DNA of 64,000 nucleotides. Origin: JACKIP01 sp963710165 (GTDB taxonomy: Bacteria; Pseudomonadota; Alphaproteobacteria; Micavibrionales; Micavibrionaceae). This document shows, piece by piece, positions 18,003 through 26,200 of this stretch. The stretch's first letter is position 1. Every line of letters begins with the position of its first letter. The position numbers and the translations under genes are program-made. The DNA lies in assembly GCA_963710165.1 (NCBI GenBank), contig CAVPYZ010000002.1, positions 186,001 through 250,000 on the forward strand, read 5' to 3'. The notes under the pieces are model-generated. The model saw nothing but the letters and a program-made list of their open reading frames with translations. It searched no databases and was not told the DNA's origin.

Positions 18003-19043
18003 ATGGAAAACCTTATTAACCTGATCGAAGACCTGATTTCTGCGCATCAGTTTATTGCGCCGGAGCGTTTTATCAATGCGGCATTTGCTCTGCTTATGGC
18101 TTTAATTATTGGTTTCATCACAGGACCGCGCCTCAATTCCGCCGTACCGTTTTTCTGGCGGCTGATAAATGTAAGCTTTGGTCAACTGGCGGATCGGCTT
18201 GATAATATCAATAGAAAAGCGCCTGATCTTTTATTTCGCAGTTTTATTATAAGCTTGCTGATGATTCTGTTTGTAGGAGCGTTAGGCATCTGGCTGGAGG
18301 AAATAACACCGATTCTGCCGCAAAGCCGCCTGATTGAAATTATTGTCATTTCACTTTGTATCAGTACAGGCGCCGTCATTCATCATGGTATGCGACTTTA
18401 TCAGGTCATTCATGGCGCAAAAATGAGTAATGGCACATTTTTATGTTTGGCCAATACCAGCCGTATTGATCTTTCAACGCGTGATGATTTCACACTGACG
18501 CGTACGGGCGCCGAAGTTTTTGTGCGTTTATATGATAAGGCATGCGTCGCACCGCTTATCTGGTATGTTTTGGGCGGGCTGCCCTTATTATTTATATATG
18601 CGGCCTTGGCGGCGCTTTCATGGAAAAACGGCTATGACGGTACTTATAATAATGTAGGTAAAATGGCTCTTATGCTAGAAAAGCTCATGGGCTTCGTTCC
18701 GAATATATTTGCCGCCAGCTTGCTCGCTATGACGACTTTGATTGTTCCTTATTCCAAGCCCTTTTCGGGACTGAAATCTTTATCTACGTCTAGTAAATAT
18801 GATTATGATCATGGCGGCGCACCGCTACATACAATATCAGAAACGCTTGATATGACGCTTGGCGGCGATGTTTCGCATTTGAATGGTCGCAAAATGTCCA
18901 GGGGCTGGAGCGGTTCAAAAGGTGCAACAGCGATGTTAAAGCCTGAGCATTTAAAGCGCGTTCTTTATATGGTTTTTATTGCCCAATTATATATGCTGGT
19001 TGCGCTATTCGGTGGCAGCATGTGGGCGGAGATAGAATTTTAA
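18003..19043 (+). CDS. CobD/CbiB-like integral membrane protein
   Basis: The 346-aa protein has several hydrophobic helices (about residues 25-45, 78-98, 110-128, 185-212, 230-250, 318-340) and a central loop (TSRIDLSTRDDF, LIWYVLGGLPLL, NGYDGTYNNVGK) that matches CobD/CbiB, the enzyme joining aminopropanol to cobyric acid. The usual Glu/Asn-rich motif after the Arg-Thr-Asp-Leu box is replaced by EVFVRLYDKA, so catalysis is uncertain. No other cobalamin gene is near. AmpE, a related membrane protein, is an alternative. Divergent from phaZ. Confidence 0.65.
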   Translation: MENLINLIEDLISAHQFIAPERFINAAFALLMALIIGFITGPRLNSAVPFFWRLINVSFGQLADRLDNINRKAPDLLFRSFIISLLMILFVGALGIWLEEITPILPQSRLIEIIVISLCISTGAVIHHGMRLYQVIHGAKMSNGTFLCLANTSRIDLSTRDDFTLTRTGAEVFVRLYDKACVAPLIWYVLGGLPLLFIYAALAALSWKNGYDGTYNNVGKMALMLEKLMGFVPNIFAASLLAMTTLIVPYSKPFSGLKSLSTSSKYDYDHGGAPLHTISETLDMTLGGDVSHLNGRKMSRGWSGSKGATAMLKPEHLKRVLYMVFIAQLYMLVALFGGSMWAEIEF

Positions 19044-19124
19044 AGACTTTTTGAGTGTTATTGCTTGACTTTAACCCGCCATTTTGTTTTAAATCCAAGT
19101 CGATTAAGTATAAGGAATTGAGAA

Positions 19125-19412
19125 ATGTCACGTAAATGTGCAATTACAGGTAAGAAACCAATGGTTGGAAACAATGTTTCCCACTCTAACAGGCGTACAA
19201 AACGTCGCTTTTTGCCAAATATCCAGGAAACAGGATTATTCAGCGAAGCCTTGCAAAAAATTATTCGTTTGAAAATTTCTGCAAATGGTCTTCGTACGAT
19301 TGATAAAAAAGGCGGCATTGACGAATTTGTTAAGGGCACAGCAAAAACAAAGCTTGAGCCGGAACTTCGTGAGCTTAAAGGCCAGGTAGAGAAAGCTTTA
19401 GAAGCCAAATAA
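19125..19412 (+). CDS. rpmB: 50S ribosomal protein L28
   Basis: At 95 aa this is an ordinary L28 with the N-terminal SRKCAITGKKP and SNRRTKRRF. The ATG has AAGGA a short distance upstream. A strong terminator follows, so rpmB is likely its own transcript. Confidence 0.97.
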   Translation: MSRKCAITGKKPMVGNNVSHSNRRTKRRFLPNIQETGLFSEALQKIIRLKISANGLRTIDKKGGIDEFVKGTAKTKLEPELRELKGQVEKALEAK

Positions 19413-19468
19413 GTATGGTTATAAAGTTTAATTCTTGATGTCACACACACAAGATAAAATTTATTTCT

Positions 19469-19502
19469 ACCCGCTGTAAAATATACTTACAGCGGGTTTT
19501 TA
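19469..19502 (+). terminator. Rho-independent terminator downstream of rpmB
   Basis: An 11-bp perfect stem ACCCGCTGTAA/TTACAGCGGGT with a seven-base loop is followed by five T. It lies 57 bases after the rpmB stop and before tgt. Confidence 0.9.
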
Positions 19503-19529
19503 GCATCTTAAATTCCGAGAAACGTATCT

Positions 19530-20720
19530 ATGACCACCTATCCTAATATTGATTATCCGAATTTCAACTTTGAAATTACCCACACGTCCAAAAACGGCGC
19601 CAGAGCAGGGACATTGACAACGCCGCATGGAACAATAGAAACACCGAATTATATTTTTTGCGGGACGAAGGCTTCAATCAAATCTTTATCACCGATACAA
19701 ATGCGTGAGGCAAAAACCGATATTATTCTTTCAAACGCTTACCATCTTATGATCCAGCCGGGCGCAGATTTGGTTCAAAAGATGGGCGGGCTACATAATT
19801 TTATGCAGTGGGACGGTCCCATGCTGACCGACTCAGGCGGCTTTCAGGTTTTTTCAATGGGTAATCCGTCATGTGCCGATGAAATTAAAGGCACAAATCG
19901 TAAAAAAGGCGACTCCCTTCTGAAGATTACAGAGGAGGGCGCAGAATTCAGATCATATCTGGATGGTCGAAAACTGATGTTAAATCCTGAGATTTCTATG
20001 GATATACAGCGCAAATTGGGCGCGGATTTGATTGTGCAGATGGATGAATGTACGCCGTATCAGGTTTCAAAAGATTATACGGCAAAATCCATGGAGATGA
20101 GTATGCGCTGGGGTGACCGCTCTTTGACGGCGTTTGAAAAAATGCATGACGGCACACAAGGGCTTTATGGTGTTGTACAAGGCGGTATTTATGAAGATCT
20201 ACGTCGTGAGAGTGCGCAATACGTGGCAAGCCGTCCCTTCTTTGGGACAGCGATAGGCGGGTGTCTGGGCGGCGCTGATGAAGAAATGTATGGTATTTTA
20301 GAATGGTGCCGTGATCATAACGCTGCGGATCGTCCCATACATTTTCTGGGAATAGGGCGTATCAAAGACATTTTTAAAGCGATTCCTTTTGGCATAGATA
20401 CCTTTGATTGTGTAATGCCAACCCGAATCGCTCGTCATGGTCACGCTCTTATGAAAGGTGCACCTTCGGAGAAAATTAATCTTTTGAATGCAAGATATAA
20501 AGATGACCCTGATCCTCTTGACCCTAGCCTCGATATCCCTGCAAGCCGCGATTATTCAAAGGCCTATATACATCACCTGTTTAAAGCGGGCGAATTACTC
20601 GCCTTCCAGATATTGACGCAACATAATGTTGCCGTCATAAATAAACTGATGCGGGAAGTGCGTGCAGCTATAAAAAGTGATACGCTTGACGAGTTAGAAA
20701 AAGAATGGATTCCGAATTAA
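19530..20720 (+). CDS. tgt: tRNA-guanine transglycosylase (Tgt) with degenerate zinc site
   Basis: The 396-aa TIM-barrel enzyme exchanges guanine-34 of GUN-anticodon tRNAs for a queuosine precursor. TDSGGFQV, IVQMDECTPY and the nucleophile Asp in FDCVMPTR (near residue 293) are intact. Two features are unusual. The zinc loop, normally C-x-C-x2-C, reads LDIPAS (residues about 334-339), so three of four ligands are gone, while the distal His (TQHN) remains. The base-binding loop reads GGCLGG where bacterial enzymes usually have GGLAVGE; Gly there is typical of queuine-using enzymes. It is followed 11 bases later by the GGDEF-like gene. Confidence 0.9.
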   Translation: MTTYPNIDYPNFNFEITHTSKNGARAGTLTTPHGTIETPNYIFCGTKASIKSLSPIQMREAKTDIILSNAYHLMIQPGADLVQKMGGLHNFMQWDGPMLTDSGGFQVFSMGNPSCADEIKGTNRKKGDSLLKITEEGAEFRSYLDGRKLMLNPEISMDIQRKLGADLIVQMDECTPYQVSKDYTAKSMEMSMRWGDRSLTAFEKMHDGTQGLYGVVQGGIYEDLRRESAQYVASRPFFGTAIGGCLGGADEEMYGILEWCRDHNAADRPIHFLGIGRIKDIFKAIPFGIDTFDCVMPTRIARHGHALMKGAPSEKINLLNARYKDDPDPLDPSLDIPASRDYSKAYIHHLFKAGELLAFQILTQHNVAVINKLMREVRAAIKSDTLDELEKEWIPN

Positions 20721-20731
20721 AAGGTAGCAAA

Positions 20732-21638
20732 ATGGAATTTGAAAATTTAAAAGACGATTTGGGGCATATACTGGACGAACATTTAAATCGTACAAATGTT
20801 CTAAATCGCGCTGTCATATTTCCTGACTTCGCAAGAAGGGGATTGCCTATATTGTAATGAGCCTTTGAATGATCTTTTGAAGAAAGTCAAAGATGACGAA
20901 ACATTCATGAGCCTTAAGTCTTTAGAGCGTGTTCATGAGATTAAAGAAGCCCTTATATCTATTTCCAGAAAAGTATGCGCGCAAATTAGTGCGAAAACAC
21001 TGGAAACAGAGCTTTATGTCGAATTTCAAAACCTTTCCAACGAATTTATTTCACGTCTTCTTCGCTTTGAAACCGATCTTGCCAAAGAAGGCAATGGCAT
21101 TGACCCCCTTACAGGGTTACGAAGCAGAAACGTAGTCGTCGAGGATTTGACCAGAGAACTAAGTGCCTGCGCGCGTAGAGGTGATTATCTGGGGCTAGCG
21201 GTTGGTTGCATTGATAGCTTTGCCAGTATCCGCCAAAACTTATCGAAGGAACACAGAGAAGATGTCCTTATCTTTACATCAAACGTCTTAAAGAAAACGA
21301 TGCGTCTTTATGATGATGGTTACAGATATAAAAATGACATGTTTATTCTCTGCTTCAAACATACAGATCATTTGGGCGCCGTATCAGCAATAGAGCGCTT
21401 TGTCCGCTTTATGCGAGAGGCGCATGATACAAAACAGGGTCAACAGCTTAAACAGGTTATCGGGAAAGATATTACGCTATCTTATTCAGTCGCAAAACTG
21501 GAAGTCGGAGCAGATGTAGAAGAGCTTTTACAATCCCTAGAAGAAGACGTTCGTGAAAATGCAGACGAGGATTCTACAATTTTAGAATATGAAGATGAAA
21601 GTGATCTGCAAAAATTTATCAAAGATATTGAAGCTTAA
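20732..21638 (+). pseudogene. Degenerate GGDEF-domain protein, apparently frameshifted near its N-terminus
   Basis: The C-terminal frame (from about 20805) contains a GGDEF fold: DPLTGLRSRN is kept, but the signature reads YKNDMF in place of GGDEF, so diguanylate cyclase activity is unlikely; a binding or scaffold role is possible. As read it can only start at TTG 20865. A short ORF from ATG 20732, with AAGG upstream, runs into a stop at 20855. Dropping one base near 20808-20812 joins them into a 301-aa protein with a C-x2-C pair (DCLYCNEP). Eleven bases after tgt, so probably co-transcribed. Either reading is possible; I favour the joined one. Confidence 0.6.
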
Positions 21639-21722
21639 ATAATACCTCTAATTGACATAAAATTGCCTTTCATAAGCCAAGTATATATAATTAAAAGATA
21701 AAACAACATTTGAGTTCATACC

Positions 21723-23204
21723 TTGAGCATTGATTACAGATCAATTTTTGAACATGATACGATGCCCAAACTTATTGCGCAGCGTCAGGATGATAGCTTA
21801 TTTTGTCTTTCCGCAAATACAAAAGCTCGCGCTCTACTCAGTCACATAAACTTTGATGAAACGGTTAATTTAAAAAACATTTTCCCTGATATTCAGATTA
21901 CTGAAGACTCAAAAACACCCTTTAATACGATACTTGATATACGTACGCGTCTTATTTGTGCAAAAGAGAATCTTTTTGAGCTTAGCTTCCATCGTAAAGA
22001 CGCAGATTTTGATATCGACGAACGTGGCATTCTCTCTTCTGTTTTTGATTCGAGCGATATTGGAATCATTGTCACAAATGAAGATGGAAACGTTGTACGT
22101 ATTAATAAGGGATTTAGCAGATTATTCGGTTGGCGCGATGTAGATCTTATTGATCAGCCTTTTTACAAATATATAAGCGAGGAAGATAGAGAACGAACAA
22201 AATACAATCACAAAAAATTTATTGAACGCGGCGTTAGAAGTTCTGGTGAAATTAAAATACTGAATGCAAATAACGCAATTTCCGAAACGCTATGTACTCT
22301 GACAACGCTAAATCTGGAAAACGGCCAAAAGTATCAAATTACAACGCTTATCGATATCACTTTTCGTAAAAGGATGGAGAAGTCCTTACGTGAAGCAAAG
22401 GAGCAAGCGGAATCTTCGAACCGCGCCAAGTCGTCCTTCCTCGCGAATATGAGTCATGAATTACGTACGCCGCTGAATGCAATCATCGGCTTTTCTGAAA
22501 TGCTGATCAGTCAAATTTACGGGCCGCTGGGGGATAAGAAATATGGTGAGTACACAGGTGATATCCATCATAGCGCCTGTCATCTATTAGAGATAATCAA
22601 TGAAATACTCGACATGTCACGAATTGAGGCGGGTAGCATCAAGCTAGCCAATAATGAAACACCGCTTTCAACAATTACCGATACAATTATTCGTATGCTC
22701 ACGCCGCAAATCCAGGATAAGCAAATGGACGTAATTGTCAGCCTTCCTGAAAATATGCCGCTTTTGAGGATTGATGAGCGTTTAATTCGCCAAGCCATGA
22801 TTAATATCGTCTCAAATGCTATTAAATACTCTCCCGAAAGCTCTAACATTACCATCAGCGCGGAATTTAAAAGAAATGAAGATTTATCAATAACCATAAA
22901 AGATAACGGCGATGGCATACCGGAGAGCAAGTTAGCCCATGTATTACAGCCATTTGGCCGCGTGGAAGACGCTTTTAAGAAAAAGTCGGAGATTGAAGGC
23001 ACCGGTCTGGGGCTTCCTATAGCCAAAGGAATGATAGAGTTACATGGTGGATCTTTAGATATAAAATCCAAAGAAAAAGTCGGTACAAATGTTATTATAA
23101 CTCTTCCCGCATACCGTATTATAAAGAAAAAAGATACGTCCTCTTTCTCTCATTTTAAATTCGATTCAAACTCTCGCTCCGACAAACCTCCTCTTGCACA
23201 ATAA
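21723..23204 (+). CDS. PAS-domain sensor histidine kinase (PleC/DivJ-like)
   Basis: The 493-aa soluble kinase has an N-terminal PAS-like region (residues about 1-100), a second PAS domain (about 105-225, SSDIGIIVTNEDGNVVRIN), then a HisKA dimerisation domain with the phospho-acceptor in ANMSHELRTPLN (His about 245), and an HATPase_c domain with N box NIVSNAIKYSP, G1 DNGDGIPES and G2 GTGLGLPIAKG. No transmembrane segment is seen, so it should sense a cytosolic cue. No response regulator is adjacent. The start is TTG with a weak binding site; the domain begins right there. The relation to PleC or DivJ is by domain style only. Confidence 0.88.
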   Translation: MSIDYRSIFEHDTMPKLIAQRQDDSLFCLSANTKARALLSHINFDETVNLKNIFPDIQITEDSKTPFNTILDIRTRLICAKENLFELSFHRKDADFDIDERGILSSVFDSSDIGIIVTNEDGNVVRINKGFSRLFGWRDVDLIDQPFYKYISEEDRERTKYNHKKFIERGVRSSGEIKILNANNAISETLCTLTTLNLENGQKYQITTLIDITFRKRMEKSLREAKEQAESSNRAKSSFLANMSHELRTPLNAIIGFSEMLISQIYGPLGDKKYGEYTGDIHHSACHLLEIINEILDMSRIEAGSIKLANNETPLSTITDTIIRMLTPQIQDKQMDVIVSLPENMPLLRIDERLIRQAMINIVSNAIKYSPESSNITISAEFKRNEDLSITIKDNGDGIPESKLAHVLQPFGRVEDAFKKKSEIEGTGLGLPIAKGMIELHGGSLDIKSKEKVGTNVIITLPAYRIIKKKDTSSFSHFKFDSNSRSDKPPLAQ

Positions 23205-23260
23205 GAGTATGACGTTGTATAAATGTGTAACTTATTTTGAAATTTCAGGGATCGATAACG

Positions 23261-23665
23261 ATGAGCAATCTTGAAGAAAAATGTGCAAATGCCGGCCTGA
23301 AAATGACAGGGCAAAGAAAACTTATTTTACAAGTACTTGATACGTCAGAAGATCACCCTTCTGTTGAAGCCGTATATGAAAGAGCCAAAAACCTTGATGA
23401 CTCCATTTCTATGGCAACGGTTTATAGAACGCTGAATATGCTAGATGAGTTAAATCTGGTCATTCGCCATGAATTTAAAGAAAACTTTTCACGCTATGAA
23501 GTGAATGAAGATCATCACCATCACCTAATTGATCTGGAAACAGGCGATGTCATAGAATTCCAAAATGCCGAACTTGAAAAGTTGAAAGAAAAAATAGCCA
23601 ATGAGCTTGGTTTTGATTTAATAGATCACCGTCTTGAACTTTACGGAAAAAAAATCAAAAAATAA
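23261..23665 (+). CDS. fur: Fur/Mur-family metal-responsive repressor
   Basis: The protein starts at ATG 23261, with AGGG 10 bases before it, rather than an upstream TTG at 23237. It has the winged-helix DNA-binding half (TGQRKLILQVLD, SMATVYRTLNML), the metal-binding EDHHHHLIDLETGDVIEF, and ends in LELYGKK without the extra structural-zinc Cys pairs of other Fur proteins. This form is typical of alphaproteobacterial Fur/Mur, which may answer to manganese as well as iron. No DNA operator was identified. A gene of unknown function follows and may overlap its end. Confidence 0.9.
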   Translation: MSNLEEKCANAGLKMTGQRKLILQVLDTSEDHPSVEAVYERAKNLDDSISMATVYRTLNMLDELNLVIRHEFKENFSRYEVNEDHHHHLIDLETGDVIEFQNAELEKLKEKIANELGFDLIDHRLELYGKKIKK

Positions 23666-23915
23666 TATAACTCATAAAATTAAATCTCTCTCTTGTGCAG
23701 ATCTGTTGGAAGATGCTGATGATCCACATAATTGTAAGTGCAAAGGCATCGTTCTAAACGCTTATAAAAATCTGATTGATAAAGGCTTCTCAGACGGGGA
23801 AGCTGTTAAGCTGGTTGTTCCTGTGCTTAGGCATCACCATATCAGCCCCTCATATGAACTGAAAACCGTTATTGAATGCTGGATCCGTGAAGAGCATTCA
23901 AGGGCTTTTCACTAA
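23634..23915 (+). CDS. Small hypothetical protein with CxC and triple-His motifs
   Basis: The frame from TTG 23634 encodes 93 aa and overlaps the end of fur by 32 bases. No ATG is available; TTG at 23706, giving 70 aa, is another possible start, and neither has a good binding site. The body contains HNCKCKG and RHHH, possibly metal ligands, and an otherwise helical, acidic-basic pattern (NLIDKGFSDGEAV). Its position just behind fur is suggestive but not proof of a metal role. I do not recognise the family. Confidence 0.5.
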   Translation: MNFTEKKSKNNITHKIKSLSCADLLEDADDPHNCKCKGIVLNAYKNLIDKGFSDGEAVKLVVPVLRHHHISPSYELKTVIECWIREEHSRAFH

Positions 23916-23957
23916 GCCGTACTAGACAAGACCGCTCGTTACGATTAAAACCATTCC

Positions 23958-25529
23958 ATGCTTCAGGATATTATTAATAACCGCCGTACGTTTGCCATCA
24001 TTTCTCACCCAGATGCCGGTAAAACAACGCTGACTGAAAAATTGCTCCTTTTTGGTGGCGCTATCCAAATGGCAGGCGAAGTAAAAGCCAAGGGAGAACG
24101 TCGCCGCGCACGCTCTGACTGGATGAAGGTGGAACAAGAACGCGGGATTTCGGTGGCATCTTCAGTTATGACATTCGAACATGGCGGCGTAACATATAAT
24201 TTGCTGGATACACCCGGTCACGAAGACTTTTCCGAAGACACGTACAGAACACTGACCGCTGTGGATAGTGCCATTATGGTGCTTGACGCCGCAAAGGGAA
24301 TAGAGCCGCAAACATTGAAGCTTTTTGAGGTGTGCCGCCTGCGTGATATTCCGATTATTACCTTCGTCAATAAAATGGATCGTGACGGCCAAGACCCTTT
24401 TGAACTAATTGATGAAGTCGAACAGCGACTTGCTTTGGATATATCTCCCGCATCATGGCCTATAGGGATGGGTCGTGACTTTAAGGGCTGTTACAACTTG
24501 CTTAAAGATGAACTCTTGCTTTTTGACCGTGGTAAGGGCGACCATATTAACGAGGGGATCACCTGCAAAGGTCTGGATGATCCGCTCATTGACGAAAAAC
24601 TTGATCCCTTTCAGGCAGAAAAACTGCGTGAGGAAGTTGAAATGGTCAGGGGCGTTTGTCCAAAGATGGATATTGAAGCCTATCGCCAAGGGCATTTATC
24701 GCCAATGTTTTTCGGTTCTGCCATTAATAATTTTGGTGTGCAGGAATTATTGGGGGGGCTGGAACAATTTGCCCCGCCGCCGCAACCTCTAAAAGCAGAA
24801 GAGCGTCTTATTGAGCCTGATGAAAAGAAAGTCACAGGTTTCGTTTTTAAAATTCAGGCAAATATGGATCCGAAGCATCGTGACCGCATTGCCTTTACGC
24901 GCATTTGTAGCGGACAGTTTAAAAAGGGCATGAAGCTAAAACACGTACGGGTTGGAAAGAATCTGGTAATTCATTCTCCCCAACTATTTCTTGCTCAAGA
25001 CCGCGCTGCCGCCGAAGAAGCTTTTGCAGGTGATATTATCGGCATTACAACCCATGGGGGCTTACGTATCGGCGACGCCCTGACTGAAGGTGAAGACCTA
25101 AGCTTTACAGGAATTCCAAGTTTTGCGCCTGAACTTATGCAACGCGTACGTCCTGATGACCCTTTAAAAGCGAAACATTTGGGGGCAGCATTGCAACAAA
25201 TTGCAGAAGAGGGCGGAGCCAGCGTTTTTAAGCCTGTGCTTGATTCTGCGTGGATTGTGGGTGTGGTCGGATCACTTCAATTTGACGTTCTGGCCGACCG
25301 TATTCGTACCGAATATAATATTCCTGTGAAATTTGAAGCAACGCAATTGCATACTGCACGTTGGTTATTGTCTGACGACACTACAAAATTGAAAAAATTT
25401 ATAGATATAAGCCGTAGCTCCATCGCTTATGATCACGATGATAATCCTGTTTTCTTAGCCAGAAATGCGTGGCATTTACAGGATGCGGAAGATAAAAACA
25501 AAGAAATCGAATTTTCGTCAACCAGATAA
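23958..25529 (+). CDS. prfC: Peptide chain release factor 3
   Basis: The 523-aa GTPase has P-loop SHPDAGKTTLTE, switch II LLDTPGHEDF and NKMDRDG, and the RF3-specific domains after residue about 280. It recycles RF1 and RF2 from the ribosome after peptide release. The frame is intact. It follows the small ORF after fur by 42 bases. The convergent minus-strand small ORF lies just downstream. Confidence 0.97.
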   Translation: MLQDIINNRRTFAIISHPDAGKTTLTEKLLLFGGAIQMAGEVKAKGERRRARSDWMKVEQERGISVASSVMTFEHGGVTYNLLDTPGHEDFSEDTYRTLTAVDSAIMVLDAAKGIEPQTLKLFEVCRLRDIPIITFVNKMDRDGQDPFELIDEVEQRLALDISPASWPIGMGRDFKGCYNLLKDELLLFDRGKGDHINEGITCKGLDDPLIDEKLDPFQAEKLREEVEMVRGVCPKMDIEAYRQGHLSPMFFGSAINNFGVQELLGGLEQFAPPPQPLKAEERLIEPDEKKVTGFVFKIQANMDPKHRDRIAFTRICSGQFKKGMKLKHVRVGKNLVIHSPQLFLAQDRAAAEEAFAGDIIGITTHGGLRIGDALTEGEDLSFTGIPSFAPELMQRVRPDDPLKAKHLGAALQQIAEEGGASVFKPVLDSAWIVGVVGSLQFDVLADRIRTEYNIPVKFEATQLHTARWLLSDDTTKLKKFIDISRSSIAYDHDDNPVFLARNAWHLQDAEDKNKEIEFSSTR

Positions 25530-25531
25530 AC

Positions 25532-25648
25532 TACATTTCCTGAACAGATTCAATATTTTGCGCACCTTCGGAAAGCGTCTGACGTATTGCCAATATGTCT
25601 ACTGCCGATACTGACGCCAGTTCAAATTCTTCGGATGGTGACCCCATT
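25532..25648 (-). CDS. Possible 38-codon small protein
   Basis: On the minus strand an ATG (about 25648) is preceded by GAGGAAG at a good distance and opens a 38-codon ORF (MGSPSEEFELASV... ending SVQEM) that stops just after the prfC end. The product is acidic, helical and not hydrophobic. There is no terminator in view. I know no relative. It fills part of the 242-base gap between prfC and the Rrf2 gene; coordinates could be off by a base. Confidence 0.45.
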
Positions 25649-25771
25649 TTTGTACTTCCTCTGTTTGTTCTTATAATTTTATTCTTTAAAACTTACTAAA
25701 TAGTTACAAAACAACATTTATTTATAAAATTTAATCTGTACATTTTTCGTCCTCTTTACTATATATACTCT

Positions 25772-26197
25772 ATGCTGAAACTCTCAAAACTGGCGGATTA
25801 CGCTGTTATTATTATTTCGTGCCTTGATACATATAAGGGCGACTCAATTTCTGCCTCCGTCTTAGCTCAAGATACCCGCCTGCCAGAGCCGACAGTTGCA
25901 AAAGTACTAAAATTATTATCTGGCGCAGGAATTGTAACATCAACGCGCGGCGTCAAAGGCGGCTATAGCCTTTCAAGATCTTTGAGCCATATAAGTATCA
26001 AAGACGTTATCGTCGCACTAGACGGACCAATTGCCATGACAGCTTGTGTCGAGGATTCCGGCGAAGGATGCGACTTTGCACCGCAATGTTCCATGCATGG
26101 CAGATGGAATCAGGTCAATCACGCCATTAAAACAGCTTTAGAGAATGTCAGCATTGCCAGCATGACAGCCCCTGTAAAAATTAAGAAAAGAGCATAA
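25772..26197 (+). CDS. Rrf2-family regulator of the SUF operon
   Basis: The 141-aa winged-helix protein has LADYAVIIISCLD, the recognition helix region (LPEPTVAKVLKLLSGAGIV) and three clustered Cys (ACVEDSGEGC, PQCSM) that in IscR/SufR-like Rrf2 proteins bind a [2Fe-2S] or [4Fe-4S] cluster. It should sense iron-sulfur status and control the suf genes 4 bases downstream. An operator was not identified upstream; the leader is AT-rich and short. Confidence 0.9.
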   Translation: MLKLSKLADYAVIIISCLDTYKGDSISASVLAQDTRLPEPTVAKVLKLLSGAGIVTSTRGVKGGYSLSRSLSHISIKDVIVALDGPIAMTACVEDSGEGCDFAPQCSMHGRWNQVNHAIKTALENVSIASMTAPVKIKKRA

Positions 26198-26200
26198 TAT

